A stretch of 64,000 nt of DNA from Setophaga petechia (GCA_024362935.1 JANCRA010000174.1:310001-374000), one strand, 5' to 3'; shown: positions 11,143 to 22,318, counted from the first letter of the stretch. Notes: generated by a model not told the origin, from the sequence alone. A program made the numbers and translations.

Positions 11143-11916
11143 TGTGATGGTGTTCACAGGGGTTTTCAGACTGGGGAAGAGATGAGGATCTGATTCCAGG
11201 TATCAGAAGGCTTGATTATTTTATTATATTTATTTATATAAATTTTTTATTATTTATTATTTTATTAATTTATTTATTATTTATTTTAAATAAATTTTTT
11301 ATTTGAAATTTTAATTTTAATTTTAATTTTTTATTTTAAATAAATATTATTTATTTTAAATAAATTTTATTGTTTATTTATTATTATTTTAACTTTAATT
11401 TTTTATTTTAAATTTAATTTTTAATTTTAATTTTTTATTTTAAATAAATATTATTTACTTTAAATAAATTTTATTGTTCATTTATTATTATTTTAACTTT
11501 AATTTTTTATTTTAAATTTTTATTTTAATTTTAATTTTTTTATTTTAAATAAATATTATTTATTTTAAATAAATTTTATTGATCATTTATTATTATTTTA
11601 TTATTTATTATTTTATTATATATATTACATTAAAAATATACTAAAAGAATAGAAGAAAGGGTTTCATCAGAAGGCTGGCTCAGAATAGAATAGCAAAAAA
11701 TGATAACAAAGGTTTGTGGCTTGGACAGAGAGTCTGAGCCAGCTGGGCTGTGATTGGCCATTAATTAAAAACAACCACATGAGACCAATCCCAGATCCAC
11801 CTGTTGCATTCCACAGCAGCAGATAATCAATGTTTACATTTTGTTCCTGAGGCCTCTCAGCTTCTCAGGAGAAGAAATCCTAAGGAAAGGATTTTCCATA
11901 AAACATGTCTGTGACA
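11143..11916 (-). mobile_element. Solo LTR, ERVK-like, swollen by an internal AT array
   Basis: Same family as 7518-7887, in reverse orientation. It starts TGTGATGGTGTTCACAGG and ends TGTCTGTGACA, giving TG...CA ends. Flanks TTTTAA (11137-11142) and CTTTAA (11917-11922) form a 6-bp target duplication with one mismatch. Length is 774 bp against 370 bp for the first copy, and the excess is the AT-rich expansion at 11216-11620. Confidence 0.85.
11216..11620. repeat. AT-rich tandem expansion inside the LTR
   Basis: About 400 bp of TTTATTTTAAATAAA and TTTTAATTTTAATTT motifs with a longer period (TAAATAAATTTTATTGTTTATTTATTATTATTTTAAC-like blocks) repeated three times. It lies where the other copies have only a short CATAAAATAATAAATC segment, so it grew after or with this insertion. 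Confidence 0.85.
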
Positions 11917-11922
11917 CTTTAA

Positions 11923-12069
11923 CCCCTCCTGCCCCTCAGCTCCTCAGCTGGGGTCGTTTCCTGCCCAGTCCAGCTCAGAGTGGTGGCACAGTGCACAGGG
12001 AGGGCCAACACCAACTCCTGGGGCACCACACTCAGAATCCCAGGAGAACTGGGAGTGGAAAAGCTCTCC
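11923..12069. other. Unclassified stretch between LTR and CR1
   Basis: Continuous with the CR1-like sequence to its right and possibly its diverged extension. No independent feature recognised. Confidence 0.35.
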
Positions 12070-12420
12070 AGGGCCACAGAGCCCAAGCTGTGCCCAGTCC
12101 CCACCTTGTCCCCAGCCCAGAGCTCTGAGTGCCACCTCCAGGAACTCCTGGGACACCTCCAGGGATGGTGGAACCTCCCTGGGCAGCTCCTTCCAATGCC
12201 TGGCCACCTTTGCCATCAGGAAATCCCTCCTCATGTCCTGGCCCACCACTGAGGCCATTCCCTCTCCTCCTTTCCATGTTCCCTGACCCCCATCTCCTGT
12301 CAAGGAGAGCCACAGGGGCCCCCTGATCCTCCTTTTCTCTCTTGAGCCCCTTCCCAGCTCCCTCAGCCCCTTCCCAGCTCCATTCCCTGCCCTGGACTCC
12401 CTCCAGCCCCTCCATGGCTG
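12070..12420 (-). mobile_element. CR1-like LINE fragment, antisense
   Basis: Shows GCCCAAGCTGTGCCCAGTCC, ACACCTCCAGGGATGGTGG, CCTCCCTGGGCAGCTCC, TTCCAATGCCTGGCCACC and GAGGCCATTCCCTCTCC, a recurring antisense CR1 3' layout of the subfamily with the GGGATGG...CCCTGGGCAGC block. Open frames on both strands are not supported as genes. Confidence 0.75.
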
Positions 12421-12732
12421 AGTCACCATTCAAAAAGCAAATATTTGGAGGCCCACATAAATCCGGGGTGCAGGTCGGGTGGAATCACCAGGTTCCATTG
12501 GATTCCCGTTGGATTCTGTGCTGGGAGGGATCTGAGGGCACAGAGCTGCTCCATAGCTGCAGCCACCTCATCAAATGATCAATGTTTTGGGGAGGTGGAG
12601 AGAAGAAAATGGGAAAATGTGAGCAGAGCTTCTCTGATCGTTGTCAGGCTGCTCTAACCAAGGGTTCCAAAGGCAGGAGAGAGGGGAAAAAGAAGGGTGG
12701 GGGGTGTGGGGAGGCAGAGAGCCTGTTGTGAA
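12421..12732. other. Unique DNA, no gene seen
   Basis: Short unique interval between the CR1 fragment and the next LTR, with nothing recognised in it. Confidence 0.45.
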
Positions 12733-13126
12733 TGTGATGGTGCTCACAGGGGGGTTCAGGATGAGGGCAGAGATGAGGATCTGACTCCGTGTTCAGAAGG
12801 CTGATTTATTATTTTATGATATATATTACATTAAAACTATACTAAAAGAACAGAAGGAAAAGGTTTTACCTCAGAAGGTTGGCTAAGGATAGAATAGAAA
12901 GGACAAGAATGCTAACAAAGGCAGCTGCCTCAGTTCTCTGTCTGAACCAGCTGACTGTGATTGGACATTAATTAGCAACAACCACATGAGGCCAATCCCA
13001 GATCCACCTGTTGCATCCCACAGCAGCAGATAATCAATGTTTACATTTTGTTCCTGAGGCCTCACAGCTTCTCAGGAAGAAAAAAAATCCCAAGAAAAGG
13101 ATTTTCCCAAAAAGATGTCTGTGACA
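12733..13126 (-). mobile_element. LTR of the same ERVK-like family, no target duplication
   Basis: A 394-bp copy from TGTGATGGTGCTCACAGG to TGTCTGTGACA. It shares CACCTGTTGCAT, GCAGCAGATAATCAATGTTT and TTTTGTTCCTGAGGCCT with the copies at 7518 and 11143. Flanks (TGTGAA, TTCCCC) do not match. The copy at 11143-11916 has its own target duplication and the 816 bp between the two is CR1-like, so they are separate insertions and not the two ends of one provirus. Confidence 0.85.
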
Positions 13127-13955
13127 TTCCCCATGAGGGGAAAGATCTCCTTGAGCAGCACCAGCACAGCTCCAGGGCCTCAGGGGCTGCTGCTGGGGCT
13201 GGGATCAGGAGCTTGGATGGCAAATCCAGCCTGGGCCATGCTGGGAGGGACTGGCAAACACCTCCCAGCACCAGGGCTGGGATTCAGGCCCTGCCTCTCA
13301 TTAGCAGCAGCTCCCTGCTTCCAGGCCCTTTACAGGATGGAGGGGTTTAAGAACACATTTTACCATCCATTTAATGTAACAATATTAAGCTCGATTTGGC
13401 AGGGCCACTTCAGACATAAAACTTTAAAATGAGCTTTTTTCAGAGCATAAAATCACAATTGGTCCTGCTAGTAAAAGGATAAAATAAATGTCTATTCACC
13501 CTAATTGCTGTCAAACTTGTGATTTTTTTTTTTGTTTTGTTTTGTTTTCTTTTATATGTAGTAAAGCCAACGTGGTTTTATTGTATAGGGTGCAAACGCT
13601 CACCGTGTAATATTATAAATCCTGCAGAGAATTAAGCATCTGCACATTTTTCCTGGCTGTTTCTTGCTTTAACTCGAAACGTCTGTGAGCCCTGGCACAA
13701 AAGGGAAGCCTGTGGGCGAGCCTGATCCCACCTCTGCTCCAGCCCCTCTCTTTCCTGAGCCCTTTGCTCTCAGAAAAGGGGATCTGTGGGGCTGAGAGCA
13801 GCCTGGGAGGGTGGCAGGCAGGATTCTGCTCCAGGACATTCATGGGGCTGATCCACCTCGTTATCCCAAAAGGAGCCAGCTGGAAAACAAGAACGGTGAG
13901 ATCAGCTCCTCCTGCCCCCGAGCCAGTGTGGGAATTGCTGGAGTTGAGATCTCTG
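13127..13955. other. Unique DNA, no gene seen
   Basis: 13360-13640 is AT-rich, non-repetitive and might be conserved non-coding sequence, but nothing in the window proves it. A T-rich run lies near 13522-13545. Confidence 0.4.
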
Positions 13956-14458
13956 ACCTTTGCTAAACTCTGCTTTGCTGCATGGGTATCCCTGTGCCTC
14001 CAGAGCAGCTCTGCCTCTGCAATCCCAGCAGAAATTCCTCTTGTCCCTGAAAAATTCCTACAAGGAATTGTTGGATCTGTTTGACCTTGGCTAAACTGCT
14101 TTGGTTAATGTGTCCTTGGGTTCCAGGGCAGCTCTGCCTCTGCAATCCCAGCAGAAATTCCTGCTCTGCCTTCATCTTGTCCCTCAAAACCCTACAAGGA
14201 ATTGTTGAATCCTTCTGACCTTTGTTAAACTCTGCTTTACTTAATGTGTAATTGATATCCCTATGGTTCCAGACCAGCTCTGCCTGCTGCAATTCCAGCA
14301 GAAATTCCTCTTGTCCCTGAAAACTTCCTACAATTCAAAATTCCTACAAGGAATTGCTGGATCCATTTGACCTTTGCTAAACTCTGCTTTGCTTAATGTG
14401 CTTTTGGTATCCCAATGGTTCCAGAACAGCTCTGCCTGCTGCAAATCCATCAGAAATT
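13956..14458. repeat. Tandem repeat, unit 125-152 bp, 4 copies
   Basis: Units start at TGACCTTTGCTAAACTCTGC near 13956, 14081, 14217 and 14369. Each ends in a block with GCTCTGCCTCTGCAATCCC and AGCAGAAATTCCT. The final copy passes directly into the TTTCC array. Confidence 0.88.
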
Positions 14459-14636
14459 CCTTTCCTTTCCTTTCCTTTCCTTTCCTTTCCTTTCCTTTCC
14501 TTTCCTTTCCTTTCCTTTCCTTTCCTTTCCTTTCCTTTCCTTTCCTTTCCTTTCCTTTTCCTTTCCTTTCCTTTCCTTTCCTTTCCTTTCCTTTCCTTTC
14601 CTTTCCTTTCCTTTCCTTTCCTTTCCTTTCCTTTCC
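14459..14636. repeat. (TTTCC)n microsatellite, ~36 units
   Basis: An almost pure pentamer array of ~178 bp with one register break (TTTTCC) near 14556. It begins at the AGAAATTCC end of the last minisatellite unit, which probably supplied the seed. The RKGKE and LSFPF peptide frames on the two strands are artefacts. Confidence 0.97.
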
Positions 14637-15859
14637 CACTGGGAATTGACACAAGTCTGGGGTTCACCAACAGCTCCAGGCTCCTCTGGGAGCTCTGGGC
14701 ACAGCAACAACACAAAAATGATCCTTCAAAAGCTTCCAAAATCTTAGAAAATGATCCTTTCCCATCGTCACTGGTGCTCCAAGGAGCCCAGGTCGTGCCA
14801 GGCATCTCCTGCCCAAATGGGAGCCAGAAGGGAGGCTCTTGTTTCCAAAACAATTTCATAATTTCCTTTATTTACTTCATTATCACTTCAATCTGCAAAT
14901 GAGGTTTCAGTTGGGGCTGAAAAAAAAAAATAGAAAGAACATTCTCCACCGTGTAGTTTTTCATTAGTTTCTTCCAATTTTGGAAAAAGAATTATGATGG
15001 GTTTTCTCAAAACTTTTCCTTTTTTTAAAATATACTTTTTTAATCTTTATCAGTTCAATCCCAGCAGAGCTTTTGTAGAATGACATTTCAAATGAAATGA
15101 AGGTGATTCACACCCCCTTTGCTCCTCATGGGATTCTCTGGAAATTGAGGATTTTTCCAGTCCAAACTGGATTGATTTGAAGATTTCTATCCTCCCAGCC
15201 AGCTCCAGCAGAGATAAGAGCTGGGATTTGCACTGTGTTGTTTTTCCACTAGATGTCCCAGTAAATGTTATTTACATTTATTTGGATTGAAGGATTTCCC
15301 TGGAATTGCTGTTTATTTCTCCACCTTAATGGGCTCATCCCTGGTGGTGGAATTTTGAAGTAACAGGCTTTGGAATAAAAAGAGGGAAAATTGATTTAGG
15401 TGATAAAACTGAGGTGGATTTAGTGTTGGATTGTTGGTTAATTATTATTAATGTACTTCTTGTGAGGTAGGATCAGGAGAAAGGTAAAGCAGCTTTAAAA
15501 GGTACCAAGAAAAGTTTATTATGGTAACTAAAAGAAAGAGTAATAAAAATCAGAACTAAACTTTTAGGATGCTTTTCTTCTCTTTACTATTTTGTCTTTT
15601 GGATGGAAATGTGTTTCCAAGAGTTGTTCTCAACCTTGGTTGGGCCGGGGAGAACCAAGACAGGACAAGGGTCCCTAGAATGGGTTTTGTGTTTCTGCCT
15701 GGGGAAGGGCCTGGAAAACTCCTGGGAAAAGCAGCTGTGAATGCAGTAGTGAGGTGCAGAATGCAGAGAGATGTACAGAGAATTTATAACAGAAAAAAGT
15801 CCAGAATCAATAGGAATTAAACAGGAATTCCACTGTCCAGCTTGGCCCCGTGTTCCAAA
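14637..15859. other. Unique DNA, no gene seen
   Basis: About 1.2 kb without recognised elements. The interval 14880-15470 is AT-rich. Nothing supports an exon. Confidence 0.45.
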
Positions 15860-17090
15860 TCCCAGCTGCCTGTTCCTGGTGTTTGGGCACTGCCCAGGGG
15901 ACAGGAGCAGGAATTCCACCTGGGCCCCATCCCCAATCCTTCTGTCCCCATCCTGGCATTTGGGGCATTCCTGGAACTCCACCTGTCCCAAATCCCAACG
16001 CTCTTGTTCCTGGCATTGCCCAGGGGTTCCACTTTATCTCCTGTCCCAAATCCCAGCCCTCTGTGCCCCTCTTGTCATTAGCACTCTGCCCAAAGCACAG
16101 CAGCAGGAATTCCACCTGTCCCAAATCCCAGCTCCTCGTTCCCATCAGGGGACAGGAGCAGGATTTCCACCTGTCCCAAATCCCAGCTCTTTGTTCCCAC
16201 CAGGGGACAGGAGCAGGATTTCCACCTGGCCCCCATCCTCAATCCCAAAACCCTCTGCTCCCATTAGGGGACAAGAGCAGGAATTCCTCTTCCCAGGGGA
16301 CAGGAGCAGGAATTCCACCTGTCCCAAATCCCAACACTCTGTTCCTGGTGTTTGGGCACTGCTCAGGGGACAGGAGCAGGAATTCCACCTGTCCCAAATC
16401 CCAACACTCTGTTCCTGGTGTTTGGGCACTGCCCAGGGGACAGGAGCAGGAATTCCACCTGGCCACCGTCCCAAATGCCAGCCTCCATTCCCCTCTTGGC
16501 ATTGGGACTCTGCCCAAAGGACAGGAGTGGGAATTCCACCTGTCCCAAATCCCAAAACCCTCTGTTCCCATCAGGGGACAGGAGCAAGATTCCCCCTGTC
16601 CCAAATCCCAGCCCTCTGTTCCCATCCCAAAGGACAGGAGCAGGAATTCCCGTGCTCAGGGAACAGGAGCAGGAATTCCACCTGTCCCAAATCCCAACAC
16701 TGTTCCTGGTGTTTGGGCAGGGGACAGGACCAGGAATTCCCCATCCCAAGGATTAGCAGCAGGAATTCCCGTGCCCAGGGGACAGCAGCAGGAATTCAAC
16801 CTGCCCCAAATCCCCAAACCCTCGATTCCCACAGGGGACAGGAGCAGGAATTCCCGTGCCCAGGGGACAGGAATTCCACCTGTCCCAAATCCCAAAGTCC
16901 TCTATTCCCACAGGGGACAGGAGCAGGAATTGCCCTTCCGAAAGAACAGGAGCAGGAATTCCACCTGTCCCAAATCCCAAACCCCTCTGTTCCCATCCCA
17001 AAGGACAGGAGCAGGAATTCCACCTGTCCCAAATCCCAAACCCCTCTGTCCCCATCCCAAAGGACAGGAGCAGGAATTCCCAGCCCGGTC
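15860..17090. repeat. Minisatellite, GGGGACAGGAGCAGGAATTCC core, ~1.2 kb
   Basis: Variable units of roughly 36-75 bp combine AGGGGACAGGAGCAGGAATT, CCACCTGTCCCAAATCCCA and CTGTTCCTGGTGTTTGGGCA. Stop codons are rare in the unit, so all frames stay open for long stretches, including 462- and 482-codon frames on the plus strand. Those peptides (QEQEFHLSQIP repeats) are low-complexity and present in more than one frame at once, which argues against a gene. Confidence 0.92.
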
Positions 17091-17120
17091 CCTCCCGGGG
17101 CAGAGCAGCCGGAGCCGCGG

Positions 17121-17772
17121 GATGTGCGGGAGCATCCCCGGGATGTGCCGGGAATTTAACCCTTTGTTCCCATCGGGATGTGCCGGGAATTTAACCCTTT
17201 GTTCCCCGGGATGTGCCAGGGAATTTAACCCTTTGTTCCCATTGGGAAGTGCCTGGGAATTCAACCCTTTGTTCCCCGGGATGTGCCTGGGAATTTAACC
17301 CTTTTTTTCCGCAGGATGTGCCAGGGAATTTAGCCCTTTGTTCCGATAGGGATGCTCAGGAGCATCCCTGGGGCTGTGCTGGGAATTTAACCCTTTGTTC
17401 CCCAGGATGTGCCAGGGAATTTAACCCTTTGTTCCGATAGGGATGCTCAGGAGCATCCCTGGGGCTGTGCTGGGAATTTAACCCTTTGTTCCGCAGGATG
17501 TACCTGGGAATTTAACCCTTAGTTCCCATCGGGATGTGCAGAAGCATCCCCAGGGCTGTAATGGGAATTTAACCCTTTGTTCCGCAGGATGTACCTGGGA
17601 ATTTAACCCTTTGTTCCGCGGGATGTGCAGGAGCATCCCTGGGGCTGTGCCGAATTTAACCCTTTGTTCCCATAGGGATGTGCTGGGAATTTAACCCTTT
17701 GTTCCCATAGGGCTGTGCCTGGGAATTTAACCCTTTGTTCCGCGGGGCTGTGCCGAGTTTAACCCTTTGTTT
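17121..17772. repeat. Minisatellite, GGGAATTTAACCCTTTGTTCC core
   Basis: About 17 units of roughly 34-57 bp with the core GGAATTTAACCCTTTGTTCC and spacers CATCGGGATGTGC or CAGGAGCATCCCTGGGGC. It directly follows the previous array and shares the GGAATT element, so the two may have a common origin. Confidence 0.9.
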
Positions 17773-18489
17773 CCCGCTCCCCATCAGCCTGGCAGCGTGA
17801 CCCCCCTCCCCGTGCAGGGATTGTGGAGCCGGGCTCTGCTGGGTCCTACCCCCGGCTGGGGCTGGGAAATCCGAGCCGGTTTGATCCCTTTTGTTCTCGC
17901 TGGTGGTCCGGCCCCAGCCTGCCAGGACCACAAAAAGCTCCTCACTTGTTCCTTCTTGCCGAGCTCTTCGCTGTCCTTCAGCGGGGGAAGGCTTGAACGA
18001 GACGCTGTCACTGCCCCGGGGGCAGAAATGCAAAGCAGAGAAAGCAAAACCCCCCCAGCCCAACCCCCAAAATCCCCCCAGACAGCTCCAGGTGCACCGA
18101 GGGGAAACATGTGAAACGGTGTTCCTTCCTGAGCTGGAATTAAAGGAATTGGATTAATGATTATTGCAGTAGACACACGCGAAAACAGATTCTCTGCAGG
18201 TAGGAAACAGGTGAGTGCAAACAGGATGGGTGATAAGGGGACAGGTGGGTTAATTAAATTGCTTTTTAAAATACAGGAGGAGGAGTGGAAGTGCTGGAGT
18301 TTAGGGTGCCTGGTTTGAATTTTAGCTCCTCATGACCACCAAGCTGTCACTGAAAAGGAAGATGCTCAGAGGGAAGGGCAGAGCCTTCCTGAAACTGAGA
18401 GAATTCTCTTGGAATTACTTGCCTGAAACTCCTCCATCCAATTTTGCACCCACCTCCCTCTCAGGCCAAGGAAGAGAAGAAACATTTGC
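17773..18489. other. Unique DNA, GC-rich at left, no gene seen
   Basis: 17775-18120 is GC-rich with C runs. Open frames on both strands are short and overlap each other, with no domain recognised. Confidence 0.4.
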
Positions 18490-18618
18490 CCGAGTGTCCC
18501 TAAAACTGATAAGAAATATTGGCCAGAGTATCCCTAAAACTGATAAGAAATACTGGCCAGAGTATCCCTAGAGCTGATAAATATTGGCCAGAGTATTCCT
18601 AAAGCTGATAAGAAGGGC
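18490..18618. repeat. ~35-bp tandem repeat, 4 copies
   Basis: Units contain CCTAAAACTGATAAGAAATA and TTGGCCAGAGTAT, with small length changes in the later units. Confidence 0.9.
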
Positions 18619-19594
18619 AGGTAGGAGGAATCAGCCCCTCTGGGGGCTCTGCCCTCATCCCAGGTCAGACACCTGCACAGGTGAAGTCCTGACCTTCATT
18701 CCTCCAAAAAAAAAAAAAAAGCAAATAAATCACAAACAGCCCTGAAGATGGCTTCAATCACCCTCCTTACACCTTTCCCTTCTGCAGAGAAAATCTCTCC
18801 TGGAACTCCCCAGTCCAGCTCTTGTTTTCCTGGCTGGCAGCAGGATGCTGCTTGGGAACACCTGAAAAATATTTGGATTGTTCTGGGGGTTTTTTAATAC
18901 CCTGGGAGAAATTAAATCAGCAGACAAATGTGGAAGCTCTGAGTGGAAAATCATGTCCAGGCTTGTGTGTAGAGGAAAAAAAAATAAAAATACAGTGATA
19001 AGAAGGCAAATGCTGCAATTTCAGGTTTATGTTACACTCATGGGGCAGTGGGGAAATGTCCTGCTCAGCTTTTAGAGCTGTCCTCTGTCTGCAGGCAGCA
19101 GTCCCAGGCTCTCCATCAGCTGGGCAGTAAAAGTCAGGGAAAGCTGGGAGCAGACAAAATATGGGATGAGAGAGCAGTGGCTGCAGGATGGGAGGATGAT
19201 TTCTGTGCTGTTGCTTTGGCCTGACACGATTGAAAAACCTAAAAAACAACCTGGGGCACCCAGACAGGCTCCTGGAGCTTCCTAAGTGCAGTTGAAAATG
19301 GACAATGTGTTTTCCCAATTTCCCTGGGCTCTGAATCCTGGGTATCCTCTTCCATCTCTCAGCACAGATCTCCAGCCAAGAAATATCCAGGAAAAACCTT
19401 GGGAAGCTCATCAGGGCCCCTCTGGATCTGCCAGTGCCTGGCTCAGGATGTGATGGATCAACAGTGCCAGGGAGCAGAGGATCAGCCCTGGGAATTCCCA
19501 GCCTGGATAAATCACAGCTCCATCCCACCCCCGGGCTGGGAACTGAGAATTGTGAGGAACAAAGTGACAGAGATGGGGAGAGAACAGGAAAATT
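18619..19594. other. Unique DNA, no gene seen
   Basis: Includes an A tract at ~18706-18720. No recognised family or exon in ~975 bp. Confidence 0.45.
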
Positions 19595-19880
19595 AATGGT
19601 TCTTTAATAAATGGTTCTTTAATTCTTTCTGTAAAACTCTCAGCATTCTATTCCTTTAATTCTTTCTCTAAAACTCTCATCATTCTATTCCTTTAATTCT
19701 CTTTATAAAACTCTCATAATTCTATTCATATAACTCTTTCTCTAAAACTCTCATCATTCCATTCCTTTAATTCTTTCTCTAAAACTCTCATCATTCTATT
19801 CCTTTAATTCTTTCTATAAAACTCTCATCTTTCTATTCCTTTAATTCCCTTTATAAAGAAACTTTCATAATTCTATTCCA
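19595..19880. repeat. ~38-bp tandem repeat
   Basis: Units of TTCTTTCTCTAAAACTCTCA followed by TCATTCTATTCCTTTAA, about 7 copies. The same 38-bp motif is built into the longer repeat that follows, so the second array is a higher-order product of the first. Confidence 0.9.
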
Positions 19881-20775
19881 GATCCCTTGGTAAGAGCATA
19901 TGGAATTTTTTTGTGTGTGGTGATAGAACAGATTCAATCTTTGAGAATCCTTCCTGATTTCTCACTGAACATGAAAATTAATGTTTCTTTAATTCTTTTT
20001 ATGAAATTCTCATCTTTCTATTCCTTTAATTCCCTTTATAAAGAAACTTTCATAATTCCAGATCCCTTGGTAAGAGCATATGGAATTTTTTTTGTGTGGT
20101 GATGGAACAGCTTCAATCCTTGGGAATCTTTCCTGATTTCTCACTGAACATGAAAATTAATGTTTCTTTAATTCTTTTTATGAAACTCTCATAATTCTAT
20201 TCCTTTAATTCCCTTTATAAAGAAACTCTCATAATTCTATTCCAGACCCCTTGGTAAGAGCATATGGATTTTTTTTGGTGTGGTGATAGAACAGCTTCAA
20301 TCCTTGGGAATCTTTCCTGATTTCTCACTGAATAGGAAAATTAATGTTTCTTTAATAAAGATTTCTTTAATTCTTTTTAGAAAATTCTCATAATTCTATT
20401 AATTTCATTATTTTTATAAAACTCTCATCATTCTATTCCAGACCCCTTGGTAAGAACAATGGATTTAAGTGTGGTGATGGAACAGCTTCAATCCTTGGGA
20501 ATCTTTCCTGGTTCCTCACTGAACATGGAAATTAATGTTTCTTTAATTCTTTTTATGAAACTCTCATAATTCTATTCCTTTAATTCCCTTTATAAAGAAA
20601 CTTTCATAATTCTATCCCAATCCCTTGGTAAGAGCATATGGATTTTTTTTTTTTTTTTTGGTGTGGTGATGGAACAGCTTCAATCCTTGGAAATCTTTCC
20701 TGGTTCCTCACTGAACATGAAAATTAATGTTTCTTTAATTCTTTTTATGAAACTCTCATAATTCTATTCCTGGGG
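19881..20775. repeat. Higher-order tandem repeat, period ~178-196 bp, 5 copies
   Basis: Units start at GATCCCTTGGTAAGAGCATA (19881, 20061), GACCCCTTGGTAAGA (20245, 20441) and AATCCCTTGGTAAGAGC (20619), giving spacings of 180, 184, 196 and 178 bp. Each unit holds GTGTGGTGATGGAACAGCTT, a TCTCACTGAACATGAAAATT block and a TTCCTTTAATTCCCTTTATA block. Confidence 0.92.
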
Positions 20776-20984
20776 TGTTCATAATCTCCTCACAGTGTGG
20801 AAAGGGAGGACAAAAGGCAGAGAAAAGGAGGGGAATGATAATTTCTGCTTTGTAGCAGGAATTGGGGACTGAAAATCAATGATCTCCCAGCACCTGACGC
20901 CCTTTGGCCCAGGGCCACCAGGGCAAAACTGGGTGACAAATGCAACAGGGCTGAGGAATTTTCTTCCCAGAGATGCCCCTGGAT

Positions 20985-21085
20985 CCCTGGAATGTTCCAG
21001 GCCAGGCTGGACAGGGCTGGGACACCCTGGCAGGGGTGGAATGAGGTGAAATTTCGGTTCTTTCCCACCCAAACCAGTCTGAGAT
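20985..21085 (+). mobile_element. CR1 LINE 3' end, sense (duplication copy 1)
   Basis: CCTGGAATGTTCCAGGCCAG, GGACAGGGCTGGGACACCC, GGCAGGGGTGGAATGAGGTG and TTTCCCACCCAAACCAGTCT are the sense CR1 3' end. Confidence 0.85.
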
Positions 21086-21519
21086 TCTGTGGCTCTTCAG
21101 GAAACTCAGCTGCTGAAAAGAGGAGAGATTTTACAGCTGGCACATGAGACTGATGGACCTGAAATTAAAATGTCCTGGGATCTGTAACCTCAATTCCAGA
21201 AGCACAGAAACCCCCAGCATCACAGGGTAGCCATTATTTGTTATATTCCTCCTCATCGTTTTGATATCTTGAGGGAAAACATCCAGACCAGAAGAAGCCA
21301 AGAGGATTCTCAGGAAGATTTGTGTTTGCTGATTTGTGTTTGCTGTTTTGTGTTTGCTGATTTGTGTTTGCTGTTTTGTGTTTGCTGATTTGTGTTTGCT
21401 GCTTGGGCTGAGCCTTTCCCAGCACCTGACACCCTTGGCCCAGGGCCACCAGGGCAAAGTTGGGACCCACTGGGTGACAAATGCAACAGGGCTGAGGAAT
21501 TTTTTTTCCCAGAGATGCC

Positions 21520-21655
21520 CCTGGATCCCTGGAATGTCCAAGGCCAGGTTGGACAGGGCAGGGACACCCTGGGACAGTGGGAGGTGTCCCTGCCATGGCA
21601 GGGGTGGGATGAGGTGAAGTTTAGGTCCCTTCCCACCCAAACCAGTCTGGGATTT
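21520..21655 (+). mobile_element. CR1 LINE 3' end, sense (duplication copy 2)
   Basis: Same CR1 fragment carried along by the 532-bp duplication. This copy keeps an extra GTGGGAGGTGTCCCTGCCAT segment that is deleted in copy 1, so it is closer to the original element. Confidence 0.87.
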
Positions 21656-21941
21656 TGTGGCTCTTCAGGAAACTCAGCTGCTGAAAAAAAGGAGTCTGAT
21701 GAACCTAAAATTAAGATATTCTGGGATCTGTAACCTTGATTCCATATCAGAAAACCCCCAGCATCACAGGGTAGCCATTACTTGTTTTATTCCTCCTCAT
21801 CATTTTGACATCTTGAGGGAAAACATCCAAATGAGAAGGAGCCAAGAGGATTCTCAGGAAGATTTGTGTTTGCTGATTTGTGTTTGCTGATTTGTGTTTG
21901 CTGATTGGTGTGTGCAGCTCGGGCTGAGCCTCACTCAGCAC

Positions 21942-22318
21942 AGCTTTGTTCCCAAGTCAGGCTTTATCCTCCCTCAGCTGACTTTCTACATCCTGATTCA
22001 ACACAGCCCTAAAGCCTGAGCAATCAGTGCTGGCCTAACCCTGAGCTGCTCCCTGCTGAACCTGCTCCCCAGAATTTCTGCTGGGAGGGATAAAAGGCAC
22101 CAGGAACTGAGCTACAGCCCTGGATTTGCTTCTGCATCTCGCTGAGATCTGATTTTGGGTTGGGAGGGGAGCCTGGCACAGGCAGCTCCAGGCTCTGGTA
22201 GAGCCTTGGGAAGGCTGATCTGGAGCAGAGGCTGGGCAGAGTCACAGAATAAAGCAGGGATTGATTCAAAGCATCTCCTCCATGGATCCACCTTGGGCAG
22301 CACAAGAGCCCAGCCAGG
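21942..22318. other. Unique DNA, no gene seen
   Basis: Short unique interval with no element recognised. Confidence 0.4.

Larger units (their letters stand above)
20886..21941. repeat. Tandem duplication of a ~530-bp unit containing a CR1 end
   Basis: Copy 1 spans 20886-21417 and copy 2 spans 21418-21941. Both start at CCCAGCACCTGAC, carry CR1, then CAGGAAACTCAGCTGCTGAA, CCCAGCATCACAGGGTAGCC and AGGATTCTCAGGAAGATTTG, and end in a short 14-bp array (GATTTGTGTTTGCT), longer in copy 1. The peptide frames in the array (KHKSANTNQQTQ) are artefacts. Confidence 0.9.

Noticed and set aside
11143..13126. One provirus with LTRs at 11143-11916 and 12733-13126
   Set aside because: The left LTR has its own target duplication, outer flanks do not match, and the 816 bp between is CR1-like with no retroviral coding sequence.
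15771..17298. Overlapping 462- and 482-codon plus-strand frames
   Set aside because: Both are translations of one minisatellite in different phases, with no domain, no non-repeat core and no gene context.
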